In this document: in pieces, positions 6,766-13,800 of the stretch
How the letters are laid out: each line of letters opens with the position of its first letter
Numbering within the stretch: the stretch's first letter is position 1
Source: Terrirubrum sp051646285
Lineage (GTDB): Bacteria > Pseudomonadota > Alphaproteobacteria > Rhizobiales > Beijerinckiaceae
Direction: 5' to 3'
Assembly (NCBI GenBank): GCA_051646285.1
Contig: JBOFCU010000242.1
Location: 1 to 16,182 of the forward strand
Length of the DNA: 16,182 bases
The notes under the pieces: generated by a model
Seen by the model: only the letters and a program-made list of their open reading frames with translations
Told to the model about the DNA's origin: nothing
Databases searched by the model: none
Made by a program: the position numbers and the translations under genes

Positions 6766-9390
6766 ATGACGCTCGCTACCGCTTCAAGCAATTTTCAAAT
6801 CAATAGCACTGCGGCCAATTTTGAGTTTTTAAGGGCTGTCGAAAAATTATCGAACGGCAATTACCTGGCATTTTATATGTCGATGCCATCAGCTGGCGGT
6901 ATGACACTGCTGGCGCGTCCGCTCGGAACAAATGGCACGCCATCAGGGCCTGAATTTTCGCTGGCATTGCCGACGTTCCCCGTCAACTATTCAACAGATG
7001 CTGACAATATTGATATTGCAGTGTTGTCGAATGACACCATCGTTTTGGCCATCACAGGATCATACAGTCCGCCAAATGGGCCTCCAAATGCATATGTTCT
7101 CATCCAAACATATTCCACAACCGGCAATCCGTTGGGCAGCGCGGTATCGCTGGGATCAACCGCATTAGGCCTTTATACTGATATTGAAAGCATCGTGCCT
7201 CTTGGTAACGGCGGGTTTGATGTGCTCACATCAACCTTCAATGGCCTCGCTGAGACTGGCGCGCTGCATCACTTTTCATCATCGGGCGGTTTGACGGGAA
7301 CCAACACAGTCGGTGACGACAACCTTGGCAATGTATCATTCGGCATAGCAGCAACAGGCAATGGCGTCGCGCAAGGGTGGATCCATCAAACACTGATTGG
7401 CAACCAGTATGATTATACTGGCTATATCGCATTTCCAAATTCACAAAACACGGTGCAACTGGATATTGGCCTGGCTACAATTCCTTCTGCCGGCCCTAAT
7501 TCTTTTCCTTTTGCAGCAGCCCGATTTGAAGGCAGTGCATTGCAAAGCAATGGCGATATGCTCATTGCCATCAAAGTGCAAAGTGCAGTTTCAAACAATA
7601 TCACTGAAACTGAAACTTATCTGTCACAAAAAATCCAGATTTTTCGCGTCAACAGCAACGGCTCCTCACATCTTTTGACTGAAATCAACGGGCCTTCTAA
7701 TGCGACAACCGAACTGAACTTCAACGATATTCTCGTCCGGCCCGACAATACATTCATTGTAGCATATTCCATAAATGGCAACGACACGCCACAGGCTTAT
7801 CTGCGTCACTATACAGTCGGCGGCTTGCAATCCGGGCCAACCGAAGATTTGGGCTTTCCTGCTGGCTTTGATGGCGGCGTTCAACTCGAAAATATGGCCG
7901 ATGGGTCTATTGCCGCATATTTTACTGCAATAGAAAGCGGAAATGATCCTAATTCTGGCGATTCTTATGTCACATATCTGAATCAAATCAATGCAACACC
8001 CAACCCATTTCCGGCAACGACTGGCAACGACATTCTCGACCTCAGCAATGGGAATGATATTTATGATGCTCTTGGCGGCAACGATACTATTCATGGTCTT
8101 GAGGGCAACGATACCATTGATGGTAACAGCGGCAGTGACACTCTTTACGGCGACAGTGGTGATGACGTCCTGAATGGCGGCAATGAAAACGATACACTGG
8201 ACGGCGGCACAGGCAGCGATGTTATGAATGGTGGAGCTGGCATTAATACCATCAGCTATGCTTCGTCTGCGACCGGCGCTGGCCTTTTATTCTACTTGCT
8301 CAGTGCCCCGTTGAACGGGGGCGATGCTGCGGGCGACACATATACAAATATTCACACCGTGATCGGCACTTCTGTGAATGATCGAATCTATATGGATAAT
8401 AATGACAACTATGTTGCGGGTAACGGCGGGTTCGATACAGTCGAATTGTATGCTGGCAATGACATTTATGATGGCGGTGCAGGGTTCGACTACGTATTGG
8501 CTGGTACAGGTAACGATGTCATTCGTGTTGGCGATGGTGGCAGCCTGATTTATGGCGAAGATGGTGATGAATATGTCATCGCATCCGCTGGATCGAACTC
8601 ATTTTATGGAGGCGCCGGTTCAGATGGACTCTATGGCGGCAGCGGTCAGGATGTACTGTTCGGCGGAATCGGCATCGATAATCTGGATGGCAACGGCGGT
8701 GATGATTTCATATTTGGCGAAGAGGGTGAAGATATTTTGACCGGCGGCACTGGCAATGACCAGATGCAGGGTAACGCTGACAATGACGAAATATTTGGTG
8801 ACGCCGGCGTTGACATCATTCTGGGTGGCAGTGGCGACGATTCAATCTTCGGCGGTGATGATGATGATTTTCTTTTTGGTGAAGATGACAATGATACGAT
8901 GACTGGCGGAAACGGGGCCGACCAGATTTTTGGCGGCTCAGGCAACGACATGATTAACGGTGAACTTGGCATTGATATTCTTTTTGGGAATGACGGAGAC
9001 GATACTGTCAACGGGGGACAAGGGTTTGACACGCTGGCAGGCAGCGTAAACTTTCTCATTGGCGGCTCAGGCAACGACATCTTGATTGGCACCAGCAGCC
9101 AGGACCAGATGTGGGGTGGCGACGGCACAACCAGTGCAGGGTTGGACTCATTCCAGATTGCTGCCAACAGCGGATTCGACATTATTTTCGATTTTGAATC
9201 AGGACCGGGCTTGGCTGACATCATAGTAATGACTGGCACTGCTATTTCCAGTTTTGCCCAAATGCAGAGTGAGGGACGTATCACACAGGCAGGCAGTTAC
9301 ACGCACATCCAGCTTGGTGCCGGCAATGATCTTTATCTGGCCAACACAGCAGCCAGCAATCTCGTGGCAGATGATTTCATATTTATATAA
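6766..9390 (+). CDS. RTX calcium-binding protein, predicted type I secretion substrate
   Basis: An 874-residue protein with no N-terminal signal peptide. Residues 1 to about 415 have a recurring beta-rich pattern (for example TGNPLG then LGNGGFDVL) that resembles propeller-like repeats in other RTX proteins; I see no catalytic motif. From about 419 to 790 there are roughly 30 glycine/aspartate nonapeptides of the GGxGxDxhx type (GGNDTIHGL, GDDVLNGG, GSGDDSIFGG), which bind calcium in a parallel beta roll. They are interrupted near 492-600 by a degenerate stretch (ISYASSATGAG, HTVIGTSVNDRI). The last about 80 residues (DFESGPGLADIIVMTGT to ADDFIFI) look like the C-terminal secretion region of serralysin-type substrates. 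Start is ATG 6766 with GGGGA 7 bp upstream, preferred over a TTG at 6733. No ABC exporter, membrane-fusion protein or TolC gene is in the window. GC is lower than in neighbours and it lies between direct repeats. Function unknown beyond secretion and calcium binding; adhesion or biofilm roles are common in the family. Confidence 0.9.
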   Translation: MTLATASSNFQINSTAANFEFLRAVEKLSNGNYLAFYMSMPSAGGMTLLARPLGTNGTPSGPEFSLALPTFPVNYSTDADNIDIAVLSNDTIVLAITGSYSPPNGPPNAYVLIQTYSTTGNPLGSAVSLGSTALGLYTDIESIVPLGNGGFDVLTSTFNGLAETGALHHFSSSGGLTGTNTVGDDNLGNVSFGIAATGNGVAQGWIHQTLIGNQYDYTGYIAFPNSQNTVQLDIGLATIPSAGPNSFPFAAARFEGSALQSNGDMLIAIKVQSAVSNNITETETYLSQKIQIFRVNSNGSSHLLTEINGPSNATTELNFNDILVRPDNTFIVAYSINGNDTPQAYLRHYTVGGLQSGPTEDLGFPAGFDGGVQLENMADGSIAAYFTAIESGNDPNSGDSYVTYLNQINATPNPFPATTGNDILDLSNGNDIYDALGGNDTIHGLEGNDTIDGNSGSDTLYGDSGDDVLNGGNENDTLDGGTGSDVMNGGAGINTISYASSATGAGLLFYLLSAPLNGGDAAGDTYTNIHTVIGTSVNDRIYMDNNDNYVAGNGGFDTVELYAGNDIYDGGAGFDYVLAGTGNDVIRVGDGGSLIYGEDGDEYVIASAGSNSFYGGAGSDGLYGGSGQDVLFGGIGIDNLDGNGGDDFIFGEEGEDILTGGTGNDQMQGNADNDEIFGDAGVDIILGGSGDDSIFGGDDDDFLFGEDDNDTMTGGNGADQIFGGSGNDMINGELGIDILFGNDGDDTVNGGQGFDTLAGSVNFLIGGSGNDILIGTSSQDQMWGGDGTTSAGLDSFQIAANSGFDIIFDFESGPGLADIIVMTGTAISSFAQMQSEGRITQAGSYTHIQLGAGNDLYLANTAASNLVADDFIFI
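8931..9080 (+). repeat. Internal 21-bp exact direct repeat in the RTX coding region
   Basis: The 21-bp string encoding GGSGNDM/I occurs exactly at 8931-8951 and again at 9060-9080, a spacing of 129 bp (43 codons, in frame). Recombination between them would remove whole RTX repeats without shifting the frame. It is the clearest nucleotide-level identity I noticed within the otherwise diverged repeat block. Confidence 0.7.
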
Positions 9391-9405
9391 GGCATGGATT
9401 ATGCC
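9391..9405 (+). other. Small hairpin directly after the RTX stop codon
   Basis: GGCAT and ATGCC form a 5-bp stem around GGATT immediately after the TAA at 9388-9390. There is no T-run, so it is unlikely to be a terminator alone; it might protect the mRNA end. Confidence 0.25.
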
Positions 9406-9444
9406 ATCCAGCTCAAAGCCGCATGCCAAGGATTGTTGAGAAAG

Positions 9445-9473
9445 CGGCGATGCGGGCCAACCCCGCATCGCCG
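9445..9473 (+). terminator. Perfect 12-bp GC-rich hairpin after the RTX gene
   Basis: CGGCGATGCGGG (9445-9456) pairs perfectly with CCCGCATCGCCG (9462-9473) across a 5-base loop. It lies 55 bp past the RTX stop. It is probably the transcript end of the RTX gene, but no T-tract follows (AATGGTTACATT), so intrinsic termination is uncertain. It lies inside the inserted segment, 63 bp before the right repeat, and could alternatively be a recombination or protein-binding site. Confidence 0.5.
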
Positions 9474-9535
9474 AATGGTTACATTCCATTCGTATTTATT
9501 GCAGAAAAGGATGCACAGGCCGTGATGTGGAAAAA

Positions 9536-9597
9536 CCTCACTGGTGAAACGCCCTGTCAGCGAGCGGACCGCAACAGTCGCGATTGACGAAGGCTGA
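9536..9597 (+). pseudogene. Remnant of the FliN-like gene's 3' end (right direct repeat copy)
   Basis: Positions 9536-9590 repeat 6585-6639 with one synonymous change, and the copy continues in the same frame through GAA GGC TGA to 9597. It encodes SLVKRPVSERTATVAIDEG-stop but has no start, and there is an in-frame stop just upstream (TGA at 9523-9525). It probably marks the original end of the FliN-like gene before the RTX segment was placed between. It ends 6 bp before the stop of the convergent regulator gene. Confidence 0.75.
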
Positions 9598-9603
9598 TAA
9601 AGT

Positions 9604-10428
9604 TCAGCCAGCAGGCACAATACTGCGCATCACCTGCGATGTGTGCTGATCTGCCGGAAAAAACAATTCGATCGCCAGTTCCGACACTGTTACGTCAAGC
9701 GGTGTGCCAAATACCATCGTCGTGCCGATAAAAGACAAGAGACCCGCCGGCGTATCAATACGCAGTGGCAATACCACCAGCGGCGGCAAGGCAGCACCCG
9801 CCGCCTCGCGGATTGGCATGCCCTGCGGCCTGTAGCGCAACAGTTCATCACGCAAGGCGACCAGCTTTTCATCGGCTGTGATTTCGATATCGCGGCGCAG
9901 CCGCGCCATGAGATGGCCGGCCCATTCGGAAAATCCGGCAATCCGTGGCGCCAGCCCTTGCGGATGTACACTGAGCCGCAGAATATTGACAGGCGGCTCC
10001 AGCAAAAATGGCGCAACGCCCGCCACGAGCGGCGCAACAGCAGCGTTCTGGGCAATCAAATTCCAGTACCGGTCAATAACAATTCCCGGAAATGGCTCAT
10101 GACGCGTGAGCACCAGTTCCATTGCCTCCCGGCATGATGCCATGGCCGGGTCATCAAGAGGCCGGCTTGGAAAATGCGGTGCGAAACCGGCCGCCACCAG
10201 CATCTGGTTGGATTCCCCCGGCGGCACACCCAGATGCTCGGCCAGAACAAGAACCATGTCGCGGCTGGGATTGGCTTTGCCTGTTTCCAGAAAGCTGAGA
10301 TGGCGTGTCGATAAATCTGCTTCAACGGCAAGATCGATCTGGCTCATGCGGCGGCGCTGCCGCCATGTGCGCAGCAGATCACCAAAGGGTTGGCGCGGCA
10401 TAGCCGCATGGGTGTGCGATAGGGACAT
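9604..10428 (-). CDS. XRE-family regulator with MmyB-like ligand-binding domain
   Basis: A 274-residue cytoplasmic DNA-binding protein. Residues about 15-70 are an XRE helix-turn-helix (RQRRRMSQIDLAVEADLSTR, then HLSFLETGKANPS). Residues about 95-270 match the MmyB-like ligand-binding domain, with landmarks VLTRHEPFPGIVIDRYWNLI and FFPADQHTSQVM. Such regulators usually control a neighbouring, often divergent, gene and may bind a fatty-acid-like ligand; that is family knowledge. The ATG at 10428 (AGGTG 8 bp upstream) is preferred to the GTG at 10437. It is divergent from the membrane protein at 10532, which is its likely target, and convergent with the fliN-like remnant. Confidence 0.88.
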   Translation of the reverse strand: MSLSHTHAAMPRQPFGDLLRTWRQRRRMSQIDLAVEADLSTRHLSFLETGKANPSRDMVLVLAEHLGVPPGESNQMLVAAGFAPHFPSRPLDDPAMASCREAMELVLTRHEPFPGIVIDRYWNLIAQNAAVAPLVAGVAPFLLEPPVNILRLSVHPQGLAPRIAGFSEWAGHLMARLRRDIEITADEKLVALRDELLRYRPQGMPIREAAGAALPPLVVLPLRIDTPAGLLSFIGTTMVFGTPLDVTVSELAIELFFPADQHTSQVMRSIVPAG

Positions 10429-10465
10429 GAGAAACACCTAACGCCCGCGCCGCATAAAACCAATG

Positions 10466-10476
10466 ACCTCCGAGGT
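10466..10476. promoter_or_regulatory. Candidate operator palindrome between regulator and membrane protein genes
   Basis: ACCTCCGAGGT is a perfect 11-bp palindrome with a single central base, and flanking AT (10463-10464) and AT (10478-10479) extend the symmetry with one mismatch. It lies in the 103-bp divergent gap, where an XRE-type autoregulator would bind. Assignment is by position only. Confidence 0.35.
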
Positions 10477-10531
10477 AATCGCCTTTCGCCGCCATTCCGC
10501 AATCATGCCAGCGTCAATGATGGAGGCTCTG

Positions 10532-10939
10532 ATGATGACCAACGACACCAACAGGCTGCGCACGATCCTGAAGCTCGATGCAGCCACATGTTTTTCCAGC
10601 GGATTGTTGCTCACTTTGGGCGCAACCCTGCTTTCGCCTTGGCTTGGCCTGCCCGCCGCATTTCTGTTTTATGCGGGCCTCGTGCTCATGCCTGCTGGCC
10701 TTTTTATACTCTGGACAGCCCTCCGGCCCGTACTGCCACAATGGGCTCTGCTTGTGATCATCGTTGGCAATGTCCTGTGGAGTGTCGAGAGCCTGCTGCT
10801 TCTTGCCATGCCACACATGGCACCGCGTACAACACTGGGTGCCGTCGGTGTGGTCATGCAGGCCTTCATGGTTGCTGGCTTTGCGCTGTTTGAGTGGCGG
10901 GGCTATCGCACGATGCGCCAAAGCCCCGCGCTTGGGTGA
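10532..10939 (+). CDS. Small four-helix integral membrane protein of unknown function
   Basis: A 135-residue protein with four hydrophobic segments at about 17-37, 42-64, 70-92 and 101-122, linked by short loops. The second loop is ALRPVLPQW and the C-terminal tail is basic (RGYRTMRQ). No catalytic or transport motif is evident and I do not recognise the family. GGAGG at 10522-10526 serves adjacent ATGs at 10532 and 10535; either could be the start. The frame also extends to an ATG at 10463, but that would place the ribosome site and the divergent palindrome inside the gene. Divergent from the XRE/MmyB regulator, so probably controlled by it. Confidence 0.72.
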   Translation: MMTNDTNRLRTILKLDAATCFSSGLLLTLGATLLSPWLGLPAAFLFYAGLVLMPAGLFILWTALRPVLPQWALLVIIVGNVLWSVESLLLLAMPHMAPRTTLGAVGVVMQAFMVAGFALFEWRGYRTMRQSPALG

Positions 10940-10970
10940 CAGCGCCCGTTGCCCATATAAGCAGCCTCAA

Positions 10971-11000
10971 TTCCGGGTCGCTGCATCACAGCACCCGGAA
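10971..11000 (+). other. Long imperfect hairpin downstream of the membrane protein gene
   Basis: TTCCGGGT pairs with ACCCGGAA (8 bp), and inside it GCTG pairs with CAGC across the loop CATCA, with one bulged C. The sequence between 10940 and 11113 holds nothing else I can support. It starts 31 bp after the stop codon and may end that transcript, although no T-run follows. Confidence 0.4.
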
Positions 11001-11113
11001 AGGTGCAGCAGACACCCGCACCCCGCCCTTGCAACCCCATGCCCCCTCTGTTACACGGCCCGCGCTCCGGTGCTGATCCGCTATGCGGGATATGAATCAG
11101 CTCGGCTCTACCT

Positions 11114-11198
11114 GCGGCCATGGCGGAATTGGTAGACGCGCTAGCTTGAGGTGCTAGTTGGGAGACCAGTGGAGGTTCGAGTCCTCTTGGCCGCACCA
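11114..11198 (+). tRNA. tRNA-Leu (anticodon GAG)
   Basis: An 85-nt cloverleaf. Acceptor GCGGCCA pairs with TGGCCGC, followed by discriminator A and encoded CCA (11196-11198). The D-arm GGCGGAATTGGTAGACGC is typical of leucine tRNA. Anticodon stem CTAGC/GCTAG encloses the loop TTGAGGT, giving anticodon GAG, which reads CUC and CUU. There is a variable arm of class II length (TTGGGAGACCAG region), then GGAGGTTCGAGTCCTC as the T-arm. A GC-rich 8-bp hairpin with one G-T pair (11205-11224) follows and may help end the transcript. No repeat of the tRNA end was found in the window, so no sign of integration here. Confidence 0.95.
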
Positions 11199-11409
11199 AT
11201 TTTCGGGGCGCGTGCGCGCGCTCCATGGGCGAAAGCTGTGATGTGCTTTTGCCGTTTCTGCCCTGCATAGCCCCACGTTCCGGATTGACATTTTGGCCAA
11301 GGCTTTGCCGGCTGCGAAGAACGCGATTTACACAAGCGTTCCGCCTGACTAAGCCACACTGAGATTTCCAGCATTACAGAACGCGGCCAGCGCGGCGAGG
11401 CACGCACCC

Positions 11410-12825
11410 ATGCAGGGCACGGACGTTATTGAAACGCCGGCAGTGGCAATCATTGCCCCACCCTTCCGCGATGCGGATGGGGAGATCGAGCGTGCGTTTG
11501 TTGACCGCGTCGAAGCAGCAATCACGGCCAGCCAGATTGATGCGCTGCGGGCGCTGACCGAGGATCTGCACGAATCCGACCTCGGCGCGCTGATTGAGGC
11601 CCTGCCCCATGATGACCGGCCCCGGCTGATCGAGCTTCTGGGCCGCGACTTCGACTTCACGGCACTGACCGAAGTCGATGATTCGGTCCGCGAGGACATC
11701 CTCGAAGAGCTGGAAACCGAAACCGTCGCCGAAGGTGTGCAGGACCTCGATTCCGACGATGCGGTGACGATTCTCGAATCGCTCGATGAGTCCGATCAGG
11801 CGCAGGTGCTGGAGCAGCTTCCGGCCACCGAACGCATCGCCATCCAGCGCAGCCTCGATTACGACGAGGATACCGCCGGCCGCATGATGCAGACCGATGT
11901 GATCGCAGTGCCACCGTTCTGGACCGTGGGCCAGACCATCGACTTCATGCGCGACACGGCCGATCTGCCCGAGGTGTTTTACGAGATTTTTGTGGTCGAT
12001 CCCGGCCACCGCCTGCTGGGTGCGGTGTATCTCGACCGGCTTTTGCGCACCCAGCGCCCACAGCGCATGTCCGACATCATGACCGATGAGCTGCACAAGA
12101 TTGCGGCGACGGACGAGCGCGAGGAAGTGGCACGCACCTTCCAGCGCTACAACATGGTCTCAGCGCCTGTCGTCGATGAGGCTGACCGTCTGGTCGGCGT
12201 GCTCATGCATGACGATATTCTCGACGTGATCGAGGAAGAGGTCGATGAGGATTTGCGTGCGCTGGGCGGCGTCAAGGCTGAAGAAGAGCTGTCGGACAGC
12301 GTATTCTTCATCACCAGGAGCCGGTTTACCTGGCTGCTGGTGAATTTGATGACCGCCTTTGCCGCGTCCTTCGTGCTCAAGGGGTTTTCCAGCGAACTGG
12401 AGAAAATGGTGGCGCTGGCCATCCTCGCCCCCATCGTTGCCAGTCAGGGCGGCAATGCTGCCACACAGACCATGACGGTGGCCGTGCGGGCGCTGGCCAC
12501 GCGCGAATTGTCGAGCAGCAACCGCATGCGCGTGATCATGCGCGAGCTGCGGGTGGGCATGCTCAATGGCCTCGCCTTTGCGCTGATCACCGGCACCATT
12601 GCCGCGATCTGGTTCAAGACCTTCGATCTGGGCATCGTTATCGGTATTGCGATGATCATCAATCTTGTCGCGGCGGCACTGGCTGGTATTCTGATCCCCA
12701 TCGCCATCGACAGGTTCGACCTTGATCCCGCCGTGGCCTCCGGCCCGTTCGTCACAACCGTGACGGATATTGTCGGTTTTTTCTCGTTTCTCGGCACCGC
12801 CACCCTCTGGTTTGGCCTGAAATAG
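11410..12825 (+). CDS. mgtE: Magnesium transporter MgtE
   Basis: Inner-membrane Mg2+ channel/transporter gated by intracellular Mg2+. The 471 residues show the acidic MgtE N domain (about 30-140, helical and rich in Asp/Glu) and a pair of CBS domains (about 155-275, with MMQTDVIAVPPFWTVG and IMTDELHKIAATDE). A connecting helix follows, then five membrane segments from about 306 to the end. Pore landmarks are PIVASQGGNAATQT at 341-354 and DPAVASGPFVTTVTDIVGF at 439-457, whose Asp453 corresponds to the conserved ion-site aspartate. Length is normal. ATG 11410 has GCGAGG ending 9 bp upstream. I see no M-box riboswitch in the 211 bp after the tRNA. A 6-bp hairpin (CGTTAG/CTAACG, 12852-12870) lies downstream. 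Confidence 0.96.
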   Translation: MQGTDVIETPAVAIIAPPFRDADGEIERAFVDRVEAAITASQIDALRALTEDLHESDLGALIEALPHDDRPRLIELLGRDFDFTALTEVDDSVREDILEELETETVAEGVQDLDSDDAVTILESLDESDQAQVLEQLPATERIAIQRSLDYDEDTAGRMMQTDVIAVPPFWTVGQTIDFMRDTADLPEVFYEIFVVDPGHRLLGAVYLDRLLRTQRPQRMSDIMTDELHKIAATDEREEVARTFQRYNMVSAPVVDEADRLVGVLMHDDILDVIEEEVDEDLRALGGVKAEEELSDSVFFITRSRFTWLLVNLMTAFAASFVLKGFSSELEKMVALAILAPIVASQGGNAATQTMTVAVRALATRELSSSNRMRVIMRELRVGMLNGLAFALITGTIAAIWFKTFDLGIVIGIAMIINLVAAALAGILIPIAIDRFDLDPAVASGPFVTTVTDIVGFFSFLGTATLWFGLK

Positions 12826-12923
12826 CGCTGTGCGGGCGGGCACGGTGCCAGCGTTAGGGAACTGCTAACGAGAACTTTCGCATTTGCGTGAATCTTTTTA
12901 CCAACCCCTGTAAATTGCGGCCT

Positions 12924-13739
12924 ATGTCGATTCCAGCATCCTCCCCCTTCTCATCCCGCCCCCGGTCAGCGCTTGCGCGCGGTGCCGCCATTGCCATGCT
13001 CGCGCTTGGCGTTGCGGCCTGCTCTGGCGGCAGTGGCCATAATTACCAGTCGAGCCGCTACACCAAGAAGGGCGACACAAAGCCCCATTCTGGTGTGGCC
13101 AAGGCGCACACCATGCCTGTGCACGGCATCGATGTGTCGAAATATCAGGGCGATATTGATTGGTATGCGGTGCGCGATGCCGGCACCCAGTTTGCCTTCA
13201 TCAAGGCAACCGAGGGCGGCGACCATATCGACGAAAAATTCCGCCAGAACTGGAATGGCGCAAAGGCCGCTGGCGTGCCCTATGGCGCCTACCACTTCAC
13301 CTACTGGTGCCGGTCGCCTGAGGAGCAGATGCAGTGGATGAAGCAGAACATCCCGGTCGATCCCAATGCGCTGCCGCCCGTGCTTGATCTGGAATGGAAT
13401 GCCCATTCCCGCACCTGCCCGCGCCGTCTGGATTCAGACACCGCCCGCCGCTGGGTGCACCATATGCTGACGGAGATGGAACGCCATTTCGGCAAGAAGC
13501 CGATTATCTATACCGACATCACCTTTCACCGCGATGTGCTTGAAGGCCATTTCAACGAGTACAAATATTTCCTGCGCTCGGTGGCGTCTCACCCGTCGGA
13601 AAAATACAGCCGCAACCGCTGGTCTTTCTGGCAGTACACGGCCACCGGGACAGTGCCCGGTATTCGCGGTCATGTGGATCGCAACGTGTTTTACGGCTCA
13701 GAAGACCAGTGGCTGGCCTTTCTGGATGGCAAGCACTGA
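12924..13739 (+). CDS. GH25-family lysozyme-like lipoprotein
   Basis: Predicted peptidoglycan muramidase anchored to a membrane. From ATG 12924 the 271-residue product has a basic N terminus, a hydrophobic core (AIAMLALGVAA) and a lipobox VAAC with Cys33. A flexible Gly/Ser/Lys linker follows to about 65. The GH25 domain (about 67-265) shows HGIDVSKYQGDIDW with Asp70, FIKATEGGD at 92-100, PYGAYHF at 119-125, and the DLE motif (Asp155, Glu157) expected at the active site, then RWSFWQYTATG near 232-242. A GTG at 12888 in frame would add 12 residues before the signal and is less likely. It lies about 100 bp after mgtE and ends 25 bp before a strong terminator. The lipid anchor suggests a cell-envelope remodelling role rather than a free lysin; no holin or phage gene is nearby. 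Confidence 0.9.
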   Translation: MSIPASSPFSSRPRSALARGAAIAMLALGVAACSGGSGHNYQSSRYTKKGDTKPHSGVAKAHTMPVHGIDVSKYQGDIDWYAVRDAGTQFAFIKATEGGDHIDEKFRQNWNGAKAAGVPYGAYHFTYWCRSPEEQMQWMKQNIPVDPNALPPVLDLEWNAHSRTCPRRLDSDTARRWVHHMLTEMERHFGKKPIIYTDITFHRDVLEGHFNEYKYFLRSVASHPSEKYSRNRWSFWQYTATGTVPGIRGHVDRNVFYGSEDQWLAFLDGKH

Positions 13740-13764
13740 AATAGCCTGATGATCTTACCCTTCA

Positions 13765-13796
13765 AAAAAGCCGCGATACTCTTGTCGCGGCTTTTT
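13765..13796. terminator. Strong bidirectional intrinsic terminator
   Basis: AAAAAGCCGCGA (13765-13776) pairs perfectly with TCGCGGCTTTTT (13785-13796) around an 8-base loop, with T-runs on both strands. It lies between the convergent GH25 gene and the DUF4189 gene and should end transcription from both. Confidence 0.93.
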
Positions 13797-13800
13797 ATTG

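Larger units (their letters stand above)
6640..9590. mobile_element. Probable inserted segment carrying only the RTX gene
   Basis: This 2951-bp segment lies between (and includes one of) two direct copies of the fliN-like gene end. It is clearly lower in GC than its surroundings and holds a single gene with its own promoter-like sequence and end hairpins. Joining left and right flanks through one repeat copy would give an intact fliN-like gene ending AIDEG-stop, immediately followed by the convergent regulator gene at 9604. That is the arrangement expected before insertion. No integrase, recombinase or transposase and no terminal inverted repeats are seen, so if it moved, the enzyme acted in trans or homologous exchange was used. 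The true junction could be anywhere within the repeat. Movement is inferred, not shown. Confidence 0.5.

Noticed and set aside
8020..9130. Short-period repeats that could suggest a CRISPR array or satellite DNA
   Set aside because: The 27-bp periodicity encodes in-frame RTX nonapeptides, repeats are diverged, and there are no unique spacers of uniform length.
8646..9284. 212-residue minus-strand frame rich in Pro/Ser
   Set aside because: It is the complement of the RTX repeats; its repetitive composition is explained by them.
11114..11198. tRNA-Leu as an integration site
   Set aside because: No second copy of the tRNA 3' end and no integrase gene is present in the window.
11199..11409. Possible M-box magnesium riboswitch before mgtE
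   Set aside because: No recognisable M-box pattern or attenuator with a T-run is visible. The only structure is a short GC hairpin just after the tRNA.
11374..12843. Long antisense frames (up to 240 residues) opposite mgtE
   Set aside because: They mirror a high-GC gene with strong codon bias. The plus-strand MgtE has every expected domain.
12924..13739. GH25 gene as part of a prophage lysis cassette
   Set aside because: It has a lipoprotein signal, and no holin, spanin or structural phage gene is nearby.
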